Positions 47,746-57,103 of a DNA stretch of 64,000 nt are shown here, piece after piece. Position numbers and translations under genes: made by a program. How positions within the stretch are numbered: the first letter of the stretch is position 1; each line of letters opens with the position of its first letter. Where the stretch lies: the NCBI GenBank assembly GCA_964441705.1, contig CAYTWF010000002.1:38195-102194 (forward strand), written 5' to 3'. The notes beneath the pieces were generated by a model. That model did not search any database. It was not told where the DNA came from and worked only from the letters and a program-made list of their open reading frames with translations. The stretch is from Eshraghiella sp964441705 (GTDB taxonomy: Bacteria > Bacillota > Clostridia > Lachnospirales > Lachnospiraceae).

Positions 47746-47780
47746 GGCATCTGATACATTGTATCAGGTGCCCTATTGCT
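47746..47780 (+). terminator. Terminator after the diguanylate cyclase
   Basis: AGGGCATCTGATAC and GTATCAGGTGCCCT pair over about 14 bp with one mismatch (47746-47776), followed by ATTGCT. Confidence 0.78.
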
Positions 47781-48056
47781 AACCGAGTAGGAGCCAGCCT
47801 ACTCAATCAGGATTCTTATGGACAAAAAGAAACAGATGCCAGGGTGGGCATCTGCGTCTTTAAGGATATATGTGGGTTATTTTCAGAGTTAAACTCTGAA
47901 TAAGAGGGGGTTTGGTAATAAGAACAATTCGTTCTTACAAGTGTTATTCTACAGCCTTTTATATAAAAAATCAAGCCTAAAATGTCGACAAAAGAAAGAA
48001 ATTATTCGCCAATTTGTCGAAGAAGGTAAAAAAGTATCTTACCTCATTCATTGTGA
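47781..48056. other. Intergenic region with several hairpins, no supported gene
   Basis: It contains GAGTAGG/CCTACTC (~47785-47806), CAGATGCC/GGCATCTG (~47832-47855), the palindrome TTCAGAGT-TAA-ACTCTGAA (~47881-47899) and TAAGAAC-AATTC-GTTCTTA (~47919-47937). None has a convincing long T-run, and I see no ORF with a ribosome site. It may hold a terminator for map on the minus strand or a small RNA. Confidence 0.45.
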
Positions 48057-48926
48057 TTAATATGATATCACCTCGGCGCCTGTTTCTGTTACAAGTACCT
48101 GAATTTCCCACTGAGCAGAAGGCATTCCGTCTTCTGTATAAATGGTCCAGCCATTGTCCTCATCCTGAAGAATGTCTGCTTTACCCATATTTATCATTGG
48201 TTCAATTGTGAATACCATACCTGGAACCATAAGCATCTCAGTACCTCTTGCAGAAGTAAAGCTGACCCATGGCTCCTCATGAAATTCCAGACCTATTCCG
48301 TGTCCACCGATTTCACGTACAACAGTGTAACCATTCTTAACGGCATATTCGTGGATAACAGCGCCTACGTCACCTAAGTATCCCCATGGCTTAACCTGCG
48401 CAAGACCCAGCTCTACAGCTTCCTTAGTAACATCTACCAGGCGTTTCTTATCAGCAGAAACATTCCCTATGCAATACATTCTGGAGGAATCTGAAAAATA
48501 TCCATTAAGCTCTGTTGAAACATCTACATTAATAATATCGCCATCCTTAAGAACTATGTCATCAGAAGGGATTCCATGACAAACCTCTTCATTAATAGAG
48601 GTACACACACTCTTTGGATAGCCTTCAAAATTAAGAGGTGCAGGAACACCACCCATACTTCTTGTAACAGAATCTACCCATTTATTAATCTCATTGGTAG
48701 TAATACCTGCCTTTATATGGTCACCAACATAATCGAGTACAGCAATATTAATTTGGGCACTTTTCTTGATGCCCTCAATCTGCTCAGCATTTTTGATTAT
48801 TTTGTGCGGTGGTATTTTATGACCTTCATTTTTATATTCACTTAGCTTTTCATCAAAGTCAGCATGGCATTTTTTGTATTTTAATCCACTGCCACACCAG
48901 CAGGGATCATTTCTTCCTAATTTCAT
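48057..48926 (-). CDS. map: Type I methionine aminopeptidase with N-terminal SEC-C zinc domain
   Basis: Removes N-terminal Met from nascent proteins. The first ~22 residues form a SEC-C motif (RNDPCWCGSGLKYKKCH) that binds zinc and contacts the ribosome. The pita-bread catalytic domain supplies metal ligands in NVDVSTELNGYFSDSSR (two Asp), GHGIGLEFHEEP (His), FTIEPM (Glu) and WEIQVLV (Glu). At 289 aa it is a standard SEC-C-type MetAP of clostridia. It is not in the ribosomal protein operon, suggesting a second MetAP. Confidence 0.93.
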   Translation of the reverse strand: MKLGRNDPCWCGSGLKYKKCHADFDEKLSEYKNEGHKIPPHKIIKNAEQIEGIKKSAQINIAVLDYVGDHIKAGITTNEINKWVDSVTRSMGGVPAPLNFEGYPKSVCTSINEEVCHGIPSDDIVLKDGDIINVDVSTELNGYFSDSSRMYCIGNVSADKKRLVDVTKEAVELGLAQVKPWGYLGDVGAVIHEYAVKNGYTVVREIGGHGIGLEFHEEPWVSFTSARGTEMLMVPGMVFTIEPMINMGKADILQDEDNGWTIYTEDGMPSAQWEIQVLVTETGAEVISY

Positions 48927-48983
48927 TGTATGGAAGCTCCTTTCACAATCAATATTTCTATTGTAATCTTTTTGACAAAAAAA

Positions 48984-50309
48984 TCAATTAATACTTGTAA
49001 TACTTCTCTTTATGGCCTTGCTCACACGAAGTCTGGCAATTGCAGGGTCAATTGGCTTGGGAATCATATCATCAGCACCCTTTTCAAGTACATACTCTTC
49101 GGTATGGGATTCCGCTGTAATTACAACAACAGGAATACGCTGGGTATGGGTTCTGGATTTCATAAACTGGAGAACATCATAGCCATCAATATCGTCCATA
49201 TATATATCCAAAAGAACTATTGATATGTGCTTGGAATTCTGACTGAGAATTTCAAGAGCTTCACGTCCATTGGAGCACTCGATTATCTTATAGCTGTCTT
49301 TAAAGGTTTCGCGAAGTACCATACGGTCTACTGTCTGGTCATCAATAATAAGCATATATTTGTCATCTGAAATGTCAGGTGTTGTGTTTGTATACAGGAT
49401 AAACTGAGATTTGCCAAAATTCTTAGCCTCATACAGGGCATCATCAGCGTATTTAAACATATCCTCATAGGAGATATATTGTCCATTTGTTCGTGCAATA
49501 CCCATGCTGCAGCTTAAGGAATATCTGTCGCCATTAGGGTGAATACCTGACACCTGATTAAGTATCTGCATGCATTGACGGCGTATGGCAGCATCAGAAT
49601 CAGCTTCCTTTATCATAATGATGAATTCATCGCCACCGAATCGACCGATAATACCATTGTCTTTAAAAATATCAGAGAGTATTTGGGCAACATTAGCAAT
49701 AATTTCATCACCCATTTTATGACCATAGGAATCGTTAATGTGCTTGAAGTCATCTATATCAAGGATAATTAAAGCGCAGTCGGAAGACATCTCTCTTTTG
49801 CTGAGGTAATCACTGATTAGATATTCACATGTTGTTTTGTTATATATTCCTGTAAGTCCATCAATCTGGCTTAAGTCCCTGTAGCCCGTTCGCACACGGT
49901 ACTCTTTGGAACGAAGATTGGTTACGACAGCAAGAATACACAGACCAAAAGCCAATCCTACAAGACCATTAAAGGTATCGTTGGATGCAAAGTCCGCAGA
50001 TTTTACGAGCGTAGATAAAATAATAAAAAGTGTATCAAAGCTTATCATATATACAATCATTACATATATTGGATATATGAACAGAGACGGACATATTGCA
50101 ATGAAAAGCGGCATGAAGCTTGCAGCTGCACGGTTTTCAAGAAATACATCAATAATTGTCAGAAATACTGCAATCATTATCTGGTAGGACATTACGACTG
50201 TGTTAATAATCGGTCTGCTCTTAAGACCATGTCGACTCGCAATAATGGAGAATGCCAGAAAAAAAGGCAGCATGGTATAAAAAGAATATATGTAGCAGAG
50301 ACCTTCCAT
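48984..50309 (-). CDS. GGDEF diguanylate cyclase with C-terminal receiver domain (main part, frameshifted upstream)
   Basis: This frame holds most of the membrane region, a GGDEF domain (IDGLTGIYNKTTCEYLI, LDIDDFKHINDSYGHKMGD, active loop GGDEF) and a C-terminal CheY-like receiver (LIIDDQTVDR, phosphoacceptor Asp in VLLDIYMDDIDGYDVL, conserved Lys in PKPIDP). The apparent start at 50309 is artificial: its first ~16 residues are an out-of-frame reading of the N-terminal piece at 50192-50485. A -1 shift at a T7 run (50259-50265) joins the two. A GGDEF domain preceding a receiver is less usual than the reverse order. Confidence 0.85.
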   Translation of the reverse strand: MEGLCYIYSFYTMLPFFLAFSIIASRHGLKSRPIINTVVMSYQIMIAVFLTIIDVFLENRAAASFMPLFIAICPSLFIYPIYVMIVYMISFDTLFIILSTLVKSADFASNDTFNGLVGLAFGLCILAVVTNLRSKEYRVRTGYRDLSQIDGLTGIYNKTTCEYLISDYLSKREMSSDCALIILDIDDFKHINDSYGHKMGDEIIANVAQILSDIFKDNGIIGRFGGDEFIIMIKEADSDAAIRRQCMQILNQVSGIHPNGDRYSLSCSMGIARTNGQYISYEDMFKYADDALYEAKNFGKSQFILYTNTTPDISDDKYMLIIDDQTVDRMVLRETFKDSYKIIECSNGREALEILSQNSKHISIVLLDIYMDDIDGYDVLQFMKSRTHTQRIPVVVITAESHTEEYVLEKGADDMIPKPIDPAIARLRVSKAIKRSITSIN

Positions 50310-50485
50310 TCAGGAACAATTAGTGGCGTTATTAAAATAAAAATAATCAGCAGAAAAGTGTTGGCTAGACTTACCGTCCGTAAAGTGTGCAGATTAGTAG
50401 AAGCCATTTCGTCCCTGGCTTCCTTGAAATAATAAGCACGGTCTCCCCGCTGTGACTTATAATGCGATATGAATTTATGAATCAT
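50192..50485 (-). CDS. N-terminal piece of the GGDEF-receiver gene (before the frameshift)
   Basis: This frame encodes MIHKFISHYKSQRGDRAYYFKEARDEM and the first transmembrane helix (FLLIIFILITPLIV), then diverges into unrelated residues after the T7 tract. Read with a -1 shift on T-TTT-TTC it continues smoothly into FLAFSIIASRHGLKSRP of the main frame, giving a ~484-residue protein. It may be a true mutation, a sequencing error, a phase-variable tract or programmed slippage. Confidence 0.75.
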   Translation of the reverse strand: MIHKFISHYKSQRGDRAYYFKEARDEMASTNLHTLRTVSLANTFLLIIFILITPLIVPEWKVSATYILFIPCCLFFWHSPLLRVDMVLRADRLLTQS

Positions 50486-50612
50486 TATTTATAGACCCTT
50501 CTTTTACTTTTATGATACTTTTATGTCGAAATGTGTTATAATATGTATAACTGAACTTATTTTACCATATTAAGGTACTTTAGTGACATTTTTTTTGAAA
50601 AAAGGTGATAAA

Positions 50613-53600
50613 GTGAAAAAATTTATGAGAAAAGTATCATTCGTGGCAATTTTTATTCTAATTATCAGCATGCCTGTCTTGTGCAGGGCATCAGATACGG
50701 AGACTGCTGAGCATTCTGGAATTCTTTTTATCAGCTCTTATGATTATGACTGGGACAGCGTTCCTAAAAAGCTGCAGGGCTTTACGGATGCAGTTAATGG
50801 CCATGCCAGAGTTGACTATGTGTTTATGGATACGAAAAAGTATACCTACAACGATGTCAAGAAGTCAGTTTATGATAAGGTAAAAAATAATATTATTCGT
50901 ACGGGAGGATACAGTGTCATTGTTCTTGCTGATGATGCTGCACTTGATTTTGCATTGGAATATCGGGATGACCTTTTTAGTGGAATACCAATGGTTTTCG
51001 AGGGAATTAACACGGAAAGCAAGGCTGTTAGCGCTGCTAAGGATCCATTAATAACAGGAGTTATAGAGAGCTTTCCAATGGAGGAGACAGTGGCGGTTGC
51101 AAGGCGTCTGTATCCGGATGCAACTGATATTGTTGCAGTATCGGATGGCTCGGAATCGGGACAGGGGTCATTAATGCAGTATTACGATTGTGAAGATTTT
51201 TTCCCTGAGCTTAATTTTACGCATATTAACTGCTCTGAAATGACAGAGGATGAAATTGTTAATAAAATAGGTACATATGATGAGAATACAATCCTTTTAT
51301 TTCTTATGCTTACTAAGGATGGGAACGGCAATCTTTATTCACAAAGCGAAGCGGCAGAGATGATTACCAGAGCAGCGAAAGTTCCGGTGTTTAAAGCTGA
51401 TGAGCTTGGAATTGGAGATGGTATGCTGGGAGGTGTGGTTATATCATATGAGAACATGGCTGAGACCGCAGGCAAGATGGCACTTGACATAATTAGTGGA
51501 ACAGTACCGGAGGATATTCCTGTAGTAACAACACAATGCCGGCCTGTATTTGATGAAACGGTTATGAACAGATTTGGAATTAAGGCAGGTCAGCTTCCTG
51601 GTGATTCGATTATAATTAACCATAAAGAAGGATTTATTGAGCAATATAAAAGTGTGTTTGTTCCAGCAGCAGGAATTATAGGGTTTTTATTAATAATAAT
51701 TGTGGGAATTATTCTGTGGAACCGTAAGATGGGTAAATATTACACTGCAATGAATGAAAAGGATATAATGCTTGACAGTCTTGTTAAAAATATTCCGGGT
51801 GGAATTGCGATATACAGGATGGGAGAGCAGATTGATACCATTTATTACAGTGATGGAATACCGACTATGCTTGGTATGACAAGAGGGGAATATGATGAAC
51901 TGTTAAAAGGTAATCTTTTGGAAAATACTGTAAGTGAACAGGATGTTGACAGGCTTAAGGATGCTATAAAGAATGCGGTTGGCACAGGTGAACCAATAAT
52001 AATATCCTACAGGGCAATACATAAGGGCGGGACTGTTGTGTGGGTACAGCTGGCGGCTACGCGTATAAGAATGGAAAATAACTGTCCGGTGTACTATGCT
52101 GTTTTAACCCAAATATCTCAGGAAGCGGTTCTGTATCGTGGAATTGCTACAGATTCCCCAGGTGGAATATGTGTGTGCGATATGTCAGATTACAGTCTGT
52201 TATATGTCAATGGAGGAATCAGAAGACTGCATGGCAGCAACGAGGAGTATTCAGGTAAAAAATGCTATGAGTATCTGCTTGGAAGGACAAGCCCATGTGA
52301 ATTTTGTTCAATGTACAGGATGAATGAAAAGGAATATCTTACGAGGGAAATGGACATTCCTGGCAAGGATTTACATGTTATTGTTCGCGGAAAGATTATT
52401 GACTGGAATGGAAGGAAGGCACATATTGAATATATAACAGATGATACATATAGACACAAAGAACTGAAAGCAAAGGAAGAAAATTACAGGAATCAGATGA
52501 AGCTTTTGTCAAAGCTTTCAGACGGCTATGTAGGTAATTATAGAATTAATATTACCAGAAACACAAGCATTCCCGGGTATGGAGTTAACCGGCTGGAGCT
52601 TGGTGATATTCAGATATCGGGAAGCATGGATGGCTTTGTTGCCAATGCAGTTCAGCTTATTCCTTTTGAAGAGGATAAAAAAAGATATCATGAAACCTTT
52701 GGCAGAGAACAGCTTGAAAACAGCTTTATGTCCGGACAGGATACGGTTACGCTGGATCATCGCGCCATTATTGATGGCACTCATATAAAATGGTACAGGT
52801 CAACAGCTGTAATGACACGTAATCCTGTATCAGGAGATATAGAGGGTTATATTTACTCGTCCGATATTCATCAGCAGAAGGTGAGACAGCTGCTCATCGA
52901 AAAGTCTTTTTCACAGAAGGAAGAAAAGCATATATGTATTGATATTAATAACAATGCTGATACAGGCTCAATGGTAGAGGGACTTTCACTTGATACAGTA
53001 GTCAGGGAGCTTTCCCAGAAAAATGAATTTGTAGTATATTATGATACAACAGATAATGATGAGAAAAAATATATGCGGGCGGTGTATTCTTATCTTGACC
53101 GTGAGGCAGGCTTAATTGCACTTATTATTACAGACATTACAGAGATTCGCAGACAACAGGAGACACAGAGAAAAAAGCTGGAAATGGCCTTATCCGAGGC
53201 GAAGGCTGCCGATGCCGCCAAATCTGATTTCCTTTCAAGAATGAGCCATGATATGAGAACGCCGCTTAATGCCATATTGAGTCTGACGTCTCCTGAAATG
53301 ACAGAGGATGCAGATGAGCACAGAAAGGATGAATATATCAATGAAATTCATACCTCAGGCACATATCTTCTTGGTATTATTAATGATGTACTGGATATGT
53401 CCAAAATAGAAAGCAGTAAAATGACCCTGATACCTGAACCGTATGAACAAAAGGTTTTCTGCGAAATGATAGATGCAGTTATTGGGGAACAGTGCAGAAA
53501 GAAAAACATTAAATTTATCAGAACAATTAATACATTGCCTGACGAGTGGATTAATGTGGATATTGTGCATTTTAATCAGATATTCATTAATCTTTTATCA

Positions 53601-54353
53601 AATGCTGTCAAGTTTACTCCATCAGGTGGAACTATAGAATTTACAGATGAAAATATTTCACAGAATAATGGATATATTAAAAAACGGTTTATTGTGAGGG
53701 ATACTGGAATAGGAATGAGTCCGGAATTTTTACCCCATGCCTTTGACAGCTTTGAACAGGAAAATAATCCGGATAGACCACAGAATAATCAGGGAACAGG
53801 TCTTGGCTTGTCAATTGTTAAGAGGCTTGTTGAATTAATGAATGGTAAAATAGCTGTTGAGAGTGAGCAGGGCAAGGGCTCGGTATTTACAGTGGAACTT
53901 ACGGTGGAGCTTGTCAGACAGGCAGCTGCTAACAAACCGGATAAAGCTGTGAATATGGATGTTCTAAAAGGTGCACATATTCTTTTGTTTGAGGACCATC
54001 CTGTTAATGCCAGAATAACCATTCATCTTCTTGAGAAGAAAGGCTGTATTGTTGACCATGGAATTAATGGACAAAAGGGGCTTGATATTTTTATGGCTTC
54101 TGCGCCTGGATATTATGATGGCATTCTTATGGATATTAGGATGCCTGTAATGGACGGATTGGAGGCGACAAGAAGAATACGACAGCTTGACCGCAAGGAT
54201 GCATTAACAGTGCCAATAATTGCAATGACAGCCAATGCATATACAGATGATGTGAAGACAGCCCTTGATGCAGGCATGAATGCACATCTGGGCAAGCCAG
54301 TAGAGCCGGCACTTATGTATGCAACACTGTGCCAATATTTTAATAGGACATAA
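50613..54353 (+). CDS. Large hybrid sensor histidine kinase with extracytoplasmic substrate-binding domain
   Basis: A 1246-aa membrane kinase from GTG 50613 (AAAGGTGATAAA before it). A signal anchor (VSFVAIFILIISMPVLC) precedes a periplasmic-binding-protein-like domain (~35-330) of the ABC sugar/tryptophan-type fold. A transmembrane helix (AAGIIGFLLIIIVGIILW, ~350) leads to PAS-like domains, HisKA (FLSRMSHDMRTPLNAI; phospho-His ~878), HATPase (NLLSNAVKFTP ~992, then GTGLGLSIVKRL) and a C-terminal receiver with Asp ~1173 in MDIRMPVMDGLEATRRIR. It senses an unknown extracellular ligand. It diverges from the GGDEF-receiver gene, so the two may share a pathway. Confidence 0.9.
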   Translation: MKKFMRKVSFVAIFILIISMPVLCRASDTETAEHSGILFISSYDYDWDSVPKKLQGFTDAVNGHARVDYVFMDTKKYTYNDVKKSVYDKVKNNIIRTGGYSVIVLADDAALDFALEYRDDLFSGIPMVFEGINTESKAVSAAKDPLITGVIESFPMEETVAVARRLYPDATDIVAVSDGSESGQGSLMQYYDCEDFFPELNFTHINCSEMTEDEIVNKIGTYDENTILLFLMLTKDGNGNLYSQSEAAEMITRAAKVPVFKADELGIGDGMLGGVVISYENMAETAGKMALDIISGTVPEDIPVVTTQCRPVFDETVMNRFGIKAGQLPGDSIIINHKEGFIEQYKSVFVPAAGIIGFLLIIIVGIILWNRKMGKYYTAMNEKDIMLDSLVKNIPGGIAIYRMGEQIDTIYYSDGIPTMLGMTRGEYDELLKGNLLENTVSEQDVDRLKDAIKNAVGTGEPIIISYRAIHKGGTVVWVQLAATRIRMENNCPVYYAVLTQISQEAVLYRGIATDSPGGICVCDMSDYSLLYVNGGIRRLHGSNEEYSGKKCYEYLLGRTSPCEFCSMYRMNEKEYLTREMDIPGKDLHVIVRGKIIDWNGRKAHIEYITDDTYRHKELKAKEENYRNQMKLLSKLSDGYVGNYRINITRNTSIPGYGVNRLELGDIQISGSMDGFVANAVQLIPFEEDKKRYHETFGREQLENSFMSGQDTVTLDHRAIIDGTHIKWYRSTAVMTRNPVSGDIEGYIYSSDIHQQKVRQLLIEKSFSQKEEKHICIDINNNADTGSMVEGLSLDTVVRELSQKNEFVVYYDTTDNDEKKYMRAVYSYLDREAGLIALIITDITEIRRQQETQRKKLEMALSEAKAADAAKSDFLSRMSHDMRTPLNAILSLTSPEMTEDADEHRKDEYINEIHTSGTYLLGIINDVLDMSKIESSKMTLIPEPYEQKVFCEMIDAVIGEQCRKKNIKFIRTINTLPDEWINVDIVHFNQIFINLLSNAVKFTPSGGTIEFTDENISQNNGYIKKRFIVRDTGIGMSPEFLPHAFDSFEQENNPDRPQNNQGTGLGLSIVKRLVELMNGKIAVESEQGKGSVFTVELTVELVRQAAANKPDKAVNMDVLKGAHILLFEDHPVNARITIHLLEKKGCIVDHGINGQKGLDIFMASAPGYYDGILMDIRMPVMDGLEATRRIRQLDRKDALTVPIIAMTANAYTDDVKTALDAGMNAHLGKPVEPALMYATLCQYFNRT

Positions 54354-54404
54354 AGTCTTTTTTGATGTATAATACAGGATGAAATACTTATAAGGAGGCA
54401 TATA

Positions 54405-54842
54405 ATGGAACTTGCAGTATTACAAAAAGACATGATTGAGGCAATGAAGGCAAAGGATAAGCCAAGAAAAGAGGTTATAGCAACTCTTGTATCAGCAGCC
54501 AAAAAGGCAGGAATTGATGCGGGCTGCAGAGAAAATATTCCGTCAGAAATGGTAGATGCAGCTATTCTTAAGGAGCTTAAGACAGCTAAGGAACAGCTGG
54601 ACTGCTGCCCGGATGACAGAACAGACCTTAAGGAAGAGTATCAGTTTATATATGATGTTATTGCCGGATATGCACCACAGATGATGAGTGAGGATGAGGT
54701 AAGAAATCTTCTTCAGACTAAATATGCGGAGGTTATTGCAACCAAGAATAAAGGAATGATTATGAAAACGGTTATGGCAGAGCTTAAAGGCAAGGCCGAT
54801 GGAAAGATTATTAACCAGGTAGTGGCAGAGCTTTGTAAATAA
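54405..54842 (+). CDS. yqeY: GatB/YqeY domain protein
   Basis: A 145-aa helical protein with the YqeY pattern: LQKDMIEAMKAKDKPRKEVIATLVSAAKKA, then AILKELKTAKEQLD, YDVIAGYAPQMMSEDEVRNLL and the Gly/Lys-rich end MAELKGKADGKIINQVV. The domain is related to the tRNA-binding tail of the GatB amidotransferase subunit; the free-standing protein may assist tRNA-dependent amidation, though this is not well established. It has AAGGAGGCATATA before ATG and a terminator at 54859. Confidence 0.9.
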   Translation: MELAVLQKDMIEAMKAKDKPRKEVIATLVSAAKKAGIDAGCRENIPSEMVDAAILKELKTAKEQLDCCPDDRTDLKEEYQFIYDVIAGYAPQMMSEDEVRNLLQTKYAEVIATKNKGMIMKTVMAELKGKADGKIINQVVAELCK

Positions 54843-54858
54843 AGCCTGCGAATTTGCA

Positions 54859-54890
54859 AGAGGGGGTAGTGTGGTATACCCCTCTTGACA
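54859..54890 (+). terminator. Terminator after yqeY
   Basis: AAGAGGGG (54859-54866) pairs with CCCCTCTT (54879-54886). Its 3' arm runs into the -35 box of the glmS promoter, and there is no T-run. Confidence 0.6.
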
Positions 54891-54913
54891 CCTGGAGGTA
54901 TTAAAGTTATAAT
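54885..54913 (+). promoter_or_regulatory. Consensus promoter of glmS
   Basis: Perfect TTGACA (54885-54890) and TATAAT (54908-54913) with a 17-bp spacer, giving strong constitutive transcription; control is left to the ribozyme. Confidence 0.85.
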
Positions 54914-54970
54914 GACACCGCACATTGACAATTGAATAATTTATCCTGACTAACATAATTTTCTTCATTT

Positions 54971-55108
54971 AGCGCCAGTACCTGACGGGTTCAGGTTGAC
55001 GAGGAAAAGAGTTATCGAAAATTCGGCGGATGCTCTTTCGCAGGGTTCCAATGCGAGATATATTGGCAAATATGCAGGTAACTGCAGAACAAATCCAATA
55101 TAAAGGAA
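54971..55108 (+). ncRNA. glmS ribozyme (glucosamine-6-phosphate riboswitch)
   Basis: The leader contains the hallmark AGCGCCAG (cleavage before G54972), GTTGACGAGGA, GTTATCG, and TTCGGCGGATGC core strings in order, followed by an extended P3-P4 region with TATATTGG/CCAATATA pairing. It self-cleaves when glucosamine-6-phosphate binds, which exposes the mRNA to degradation and lowers GlmS. The ribosome site GTGAGGAAAACTT of glmS follows ~45 nt downstream. Confidence 0.93.
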
Positions 55109-55171
55109 CAAACTAAATGAGAATAATAATTAAACACGATAATATATATAATAGAAAAGTGAGGAAAACTT

Positions 55172-56998
55172 ATGTGTGGAATAGTTGGATATACAGGAAA
55201 TAACCCGGTACAGGAAAGACTGCTTGATGCGTTGGAGCTGTTGGAATATCGAGGATATGACAGTGCAGGAATTGCAACCTATACAGCAGGCAAGAAGACA
55301 GTGCGAGTTCGTAAGTGCGCAGGAAGGGTGCTTGACCTTCGTAAGCTGTGCGCCAAGGATAAAATGGTTAATGAATCGACCTGCGGAATCGGACATACAA
55401 GATGGGCAACTCACGGCGGTGTATGTGATGCGAATGCTCATCCTCACAGATGTGGTAATGTTACCCTGGTACATAACGGAATTATTGAGAACTATGAGGA
55501 ACTGAAGGATCATTTTATGCTCCATAAGGAATTGCTTTCACAGACAGATACAGAGGTTGTAGCAGGTGTTTTAAACAGACTGTATACAGGCAATCCTCAT
55601 GAAGCAATAAAGGAGACGGTAAAATATCTTAAAGGAACCTTTGCGCTTGTAATTCTTTTTGATGACCAGCCAGATGTAATATATGCAATTCGTAATGTAA
55701 GTCCTATTGTTGCAGCTTACTGTGAAGATGGAACGATGCTTGCGTCAGATGTAGTGGCACTTGGAAGTCATACAGATAAGTACATGGTTGTACCGGAATA
55801 TCAGATAGTTGAGCTTCATAAGTCATCAATAGATGTATATGACCTTAAGGGTAACAAGGTTGAGCCTGAATTTGTTGCAATTGACTGGGATACTACAAGA
55901 GATGGCAAGGGCAAATATCCATTTTATATGGAAAAAGAAATAATGGAACAGCCTGTAGCACTTGAGAATGCAGTGTCCAATCATATAGCAGATGGCGTAA
56001 TAAGTCTGGATTATGATGGAATTCCAGATGATATATTAAAGGACTGCGAGAGAATCTGCGTTGTAGCATGTGGAACAGCTATGCATTCAGCACTTGCTGT
56101 TAAGCCAATTGTACGCTCAGTTTTGCGTATGCATATGGATGTTGAATATGCATCGGAATTCATGTATTCAAATCCTGTGATTGATGAGAAGACACTTGTG
56201 CTTGCAATGTCACAGTCTGGAGAGACCATTGATACACTTGAAGCTCTTAAGTATGCAAGAAGACAGGGAGCCAGAAGCATTGCAGTTATTAATGTAAGAG
56301 GTTCATCAATTGCAAGGGAAAGCGATTATGTAATGTATACAGTTGCAGGACCTGAGATAGCAGTTGCCAGTACCAAGGCATATACCTCACAGGTAATGAC
56401 ACTGATGCTTCTTGTAGGACGTATGGCTAAGGCAAGAGGTGTTTTTGATGATGCTGCTGAGAAAAAGTATGCTGATGAGCTTAGAAAGGTTCCTGACGCA
56501 GTACAGACAATTCTTAGTCAGAAGCATGATATTCATAAGATTGCAAGAGAGCTTTTGGATGCCAAGAGTACTTTCATGATAGGACGTGGACTTGACTATG
56601 CAGTACTTTTGGAGGGTGCACTTAAGCTTAAGGAAATATCCTACATTCATACAGAAGCATATGCATCAGGTGAGCTTAAGCATGGCACTATTGCACTTAT
56701 AACAGAGAAGACACCAGTTGTTGCACTTGTAACCCAGGAAAAGCTTAGTGGAAAGGAAATCTCCAATATCAGAGAAGTTCAGTCACGAGGTGCCAAGGTG
56801 GTTGTGCTTGTTAAAGAAAACATTAATCTTGCCGAGGCAGATTACACAGCAGTATTTACACTCCCTGAGCTTGCAGATGAATTTATGGTATTCCCTGCTG
56901 CCGCAGCACTCCAGGTACTTGCTTATTATGTATCAATGGACAAAGGACTTGATGTTGATAAGCCAAGAAATCTTGCAAAGGTTGTAACAGTAGAATAG
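55172..56998 (+). CDS. glmS: Glutamine-fructose-6-phosphate aminotransferase (isomerizing)
   Basis: Makes glucosamine-6-phosphate from fructose-6-phosphate and glutamine, the entry step to UDP-GlcNAc and peptidoglycan. The N-terminal Ntn glutaminase begins MCGIVGYTG with nucleophile Cys2, followed by LEYRGYDSAG and the GHTRWATHG segment. Two SIS domains bind sugar phosphate (VACGTAMHSAL, AMSQSGETIDT, and GRGLDYAVLLEGALKLKEISYIHTEAY). It ends with the canonical PRNLAKVVTVE. The length of 608 aa is standard. The ribozyme leader controls it. Confidence 0.97.
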   Translation: MCGIVGYTGNNPVQERLLDALELLEYRGYDSAGIATYTAGKKTVRVRKCAGRVLDLRKLCAKDKMVNESTCGIGHTRWATHGGVCDANAHPHRCGNVTLVHNGIIENYEELKDHFMLHKELLSQTDTEVVAGVLNRLYTGNPHEAIKETVKYLKGTFALVILFDDQPDVIYAIRNVSPIVAAYCEDGTMLASDVVALGSHTDKYMVVPEYQIVELHKSSIDVYDLKGNKVEPEFVAIDWDTTRDGKGKYPFYMEKEIMEQPVALENAVSNHIADGVISLDYDGIPDDILKDCERICVVACGTAMHSALAVKPIVRSVLRMHMDVEYASEFMYSNPVIDEKTLVLAMSQSGETIDTLEALKYARRQGARSIAVINVRGSSIARESDYVMYTVAGPEIAVASTKAYTSQVMTLMLLVGRMAKARGVFDDAAEKKYADELRKVPDAVQTILSQKHDIHKIARELLDAKSTFMIGRGLDYAVLLEGALKLKEISYIHTEAYASGELKHGTIALITEKTPVVALVTQEKLSGKEISNIREVQSRGAKVVVLVKENINLAEADYTAVFTLPELADEFMVFPAAAALQVLAYYVSMDKGLDVDKPRNLAKVVTVE

Positions 56999-57049
56999 AT
57001 AAGATGAGAAAATTAGTTTTTCAGGATAAATAAGTTGATTAATGTGACA

Positions 57050-57090
57050 ACAGTTTTGGCGCCGCAGTGTGGCGCCGGAGCTGTTTTTTT
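57050..57090 (+). terminator. Terminator of glmS
   Basis: The stem pairs ACAG...GGCGCC (to 57064) with GGCGCC...CTGT (57071-57084), followed by TTTTTTT. The ribosome site of the next gene lies directly after it. Confidence 0.85.
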
Positions 57091-57103
57091 GGAGGAAAAA
57101 ATA

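Noticed and set aside
47919..47937. LexA-type SOS box (GAAC...GTTC)
   Set aside because: The spacing between half-sites is 5 nt rather than 4 and there is no SOS gene downstream.
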